From Chloroflexi bacterium RBG_13_51_52 (GTDB lineage Bacteria > Chloroflexota > Dehalococcoidia > Dehalococcoidales > RBG-16-60-22): DNA of 7,560 nt. This document shows, in pieces, positions 6,256-7,560 of this stretch. The stretch's first letter is position 1. The number at the start of each line of letters is the position of its first letter. The notes beneath the pieces are model-generated. The model worked only from the letters and a program-made list of their open reading frames with translations. It made no database searches and was not told the DNA's origin. The stretch spans positions 1 through 7,560 of the forward strand of contig MGMT01000057.1 of assembly GCA_001796525.1 (NCBI GenBank), in the 5' to 3' direction. The translations under genes and the position numbers were made by a program.

Positions 6256-6690
6256 CTACTTATATTTATCCAGAATACTGGCTATCTTGCCGGGTGTCAG
6301 ATCGACGTGGACATTGTGATTAATCAGCATCGCCGGGGCCCCGTCACATAGGCCGATGCAGTTGGTCAGCTCGAAGGAGAAACGACCGTCCGGCGTGGTC
6401 CGGCCGGGCTTAACCCCGATTTCCTTTTCGATGGTGTCAATGATGGTCTGGCCATCCTTGAGGTGGCAGGGCAGGCTCTTGCAGATCCGGATAACATTTC
6501 TGCCCGGCGGTCTAGTGGCGAGGAATGAGTAAAAGCTGGCCACTCCATAGACGTCGCTAACCGGCACATCAAGAGAGTCCGCCAGCTCCACCATAAACTC
6601 CGCGGGTAAGTAGCCAACTTTTTCCTGGGTCTCCTCCAGAGTTAGCAATATATTATCAAACGTTTTTTTTGTGGCGTCTTTCTTACTCAT
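6256..6690 (-). CDS. NuoE/HoxE-like thioredoxin-fold [2Fe-2S] subunit
   Basis: This 144-residue protein is of the 24-kDa / NuoE family. A helical N-terminal part (VGYLPAEFMVELAD, VSDVYGVASFYSF) is followed by the thioredoxin-like domain. Its four cluster ligands have the family spacing: Cys70-x4-Cys75 (CKSLPC) and Cys111-x3-Cys115 (CIGLC). In Nuo, Hox and HydC complexes this subunit docks on the FMN subunit and carries the off-path N1a-type cluster. Length is normal for the short bacterial form. The gene lies between the HoxU-like gene (22-bp gap) and the NuoF-like gene (18-bp gap). Its Shine-Dalgarno sequence is weak (AGG close to the ATG). It is almost certainly a structural partner of the next gene product. 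Confidence 0.92.
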   Translation of the reverse strand: MSKKDATKKTFDNILLTLEETQEKVGYLPAEFMVELADSLDVPVSDVYGVASFYSFLATRPPGRNVIRICKSLPCHLKDGQTIIDTIEKEIGVKPGRTTPDGRFSFELTNCIGLCDGAPAMLINHNVHVDLTPGKIASILDKYK

Positions 6691-6712
6691 ATTACCTGAG
6701 TCAGCCGGCGGC

Positions 6713-7393
6713 TTAACCTTTCACGTAAAGGACCGGGCCCTTTTTTCTCTGGCCGAACTTTATGGGTTGGCGGAGGGCACCAGTCGGGCAGAGTGAAATA
6801 CAGGTATCACAGTCGCGGCAGGTCTCGTCGCTGCCTACCGGCTTGTCAAGGTCGTAGATGACCTTGCTCTCGAAGCCACGGTAGGCGAGGCTGAACATCT
6901 TCTTTCCTTCAGTGTTATAGCAGGCAGTGACACAGCGCCGGCAAAGGATGCACTTGGACATATCGCGGATGATGTTCGAGTTTTCATCTTCCAGGGGGAA
7001 GTAGCGCAGCCTGGTCCGGAACCGCGGTAGCCCCACTTCGAGGTCGGTAGCGCGCATGCGCAGCTCGCAGCAGTTGGCCGCCTCGCAGACGATGCAACTA
7101 TCCGGGTGGCTGGCCATCATTAGTTCTATCAGCACCCGGCGTACCTCCAGCACCTTTGGGGAATGGGTCTGGATAACCATGCCTGGGGCGATAGGGGTAT
7201 GGCAGGAGCCGACTAGCATTCGGGAGCCTTCGACCTCCACCACGCAGAGTCGGCAGGCGCCGATGGGAGTCAGTTCCTTGAGGTAGCACAGCGTGGGAAT
7301 ATCGATGCCGTTCTCCCGGGCGACTTCAAGGATGGTCATCCCTTCGCGCCCGCTGATAGCAGCACCATTCATCGTGAGTGTTATATCGCCCAT
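6713..7393 (-). CDS. HoxU / NuoG-N-terminal-like multi-cluster ferredoxin subunit
   Basis: The 226-residue protein carries four Fe-S sites in the order of the NuoG/HydA N-terminus: a plant-type [2Fe-2S] (Cys36, Cys47, Cys50, Cys64), a His-Cys [4Fe-4S] (His96, Cys100, Cys103, Cys109) and two ferredoxin [4Fe-4S] motifs (Cys148/151/154/158 and Cys192/195/198/202). It ends soon after, with no H-cluster (HydA) and no molybdopterin-type domain (NuoG). It thus resembles HoxU of diaphorase modules: an electron wire from the FMN subunit to another partner. The partner encoded next door is MetV/MetF rather than a hydrogenase. The first residues DITLTMNG form the first beta strand of the fold, which supports the ATG at 7393 even though no Shine-Dalgarno sequence precedes it. 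The promoter spacing suggests a leaderless message. This is the first gene of the operon. Confidence 0.9.
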   Translation of the reverse strand: MGDITLTMNGAAISGREGMTILEVARENGIDIPTLCYLKELTPIGACRLCVVEVEGSRMLVGSCHTPIAPGMVIQTHSPKVLEVRRVLIELMMASHPDSCIVCEAANCCELRMRATDLEVGLPRFRTRLRYFPLEDENSNIIRDMSKCILCRRCVTACYNTEGKKMFSLAYRGFESKVIYDLDKPVGSDETCRDCDTCISLCPTGALRQPIKFGQRKKGPVLYVKG

Positions 7394-7400
7394 ATAGTAA

Positions 7401-7429
7401 ATATTATCTTATCCTGGAGAAAGCGTCAA
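7401..7429 (-). promoter_or_regulatory. Main operon promoter, probably leaderless
   Basis: On the minus strand TTGACG (7424-7429; 5 of 6 match to TTGACA) is followed after 17 bp by TAATAT (7401-7406), or after 15 bp by GATAAT (7403-7408; 5 of 6 match). Only 7 to 9 bases separate these -10 boxes from the ATG of the first gene, so the transcription start would fall on or next to the start codon. No Shine-Dalgarno sequence is present there, in contrast to most genes downstream. Confidence 0.55.
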
Positions 7430-7521
7430 ATGCCTGATATTTGGGGTTTGGTGAAATAGTGGCTGATATCATTTTATTTGTACTGTTTTGCCTTAACGGT
7501 CAGCCAAGATTGGTAGCCGGG

Positions 7522-7551
7522 GTAACATTTAAGTATTTTGTTCTGTAACAT
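7522..7551. repeat. Direct repeat GTAACAT upstream of the operon promoter
   Basis: GTAACAT occurs at 7522-7528 and again at 7545-7551, 23 bp apart start to start (about two helical turns), roughly 100-130 bp upstream of the operon promoter. Spacing on one DNA face suggests a possible regulator site. A 7-bp match in AT-rich DNA may be chance. Confidence 0.25.
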
Positions 7552-7560
7552 AAGCTTGGA

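Noticed and set aside
6713..7393. [FeFe]-hydrogenase HydA or full NuoG
   Set aside because: The protein stops soon after the second ferredoxin motif. No H-cluster cysteines and no molybdopterin-type domain follow in this or another frame.
5041..7393. Fragment of a complete respiratory complex I operon
   Set aside because: No NuoB/C/D/I or membrane subunits follow. metV is next after 14 bp, which fits a diaphorase-type module better.

Overview
The window shows a compact, leftward-transcribed (minus strand) gene block of an anaerobic bacterium with Wood-Ljungdahl / one-carbon (folate) metabolism. The pairing of MetF with MetV, cysteine-rich NADH-dehydrogenase-like subunits, and the tail of a large serine recombinase of a kind common in Dehalococcoidia make an anaerobic Chloroflexota (Dehalococcoidia-like) source plausible. 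No rRNA or other phylogenetic marker is present, so this is an inference.

Layout, in the direction of transcription (right to left). A sigma70-type promoter at about 7401-7429 sits so close to the first ATG that the message may be leaderless. It is followed by a three-gene NADH-oxidising iron-sulfur module: a NuoG-N-terminus/HoxU-like protein (7393-6713), a NuoE/HoxE-like [2Fe-2S] protein (6690-6256) and a NuoF-like FMN/NADH flavoprotein (6237-5041). Next come metV (5026-4313), a six-TM histidine kinase (4253-2817) and metF (2820-1903, overlapping the kinase by ATGA). A second promoter-like element overlaps the metF stop and precedes two stand-alone response-regulator receiver proteins (1778-1380 and 1338-940). 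The block ends against an 84-codon remnant that looks like the C-terminal tail of a serine recombinase (950-699). About 700 bp of AT-rich, apparently gene-free DNA follows, holding a short relic of a membrane anchor, a candidate terminator and several small inverted repeats.

How the parts may work together. The three Nuo/Hox-like subunits contain an NADH site, FMN and a chain of Fe-S ligands, but no hydrogenase, formate dehydrogenase or proton-pumping partner is encoded here. The neighbours are MetV and MetF, so the simplest reading is a five-subunit, NADH-linked methylenetetrahydrofolate reductase. The kinase between metV and metF carries GGIENPF in a six-TM input domain. This matches the GGxxNPF quinone-binding motif of the RegB/PrrB redox sensors, so the locus appears to encode its own quinone-pool or redox sensor, with two single-domain receivers as candidate partners. 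That combination is the most interesting part of the window. The complex and the signalling chain are inferences from gene order and motifs.
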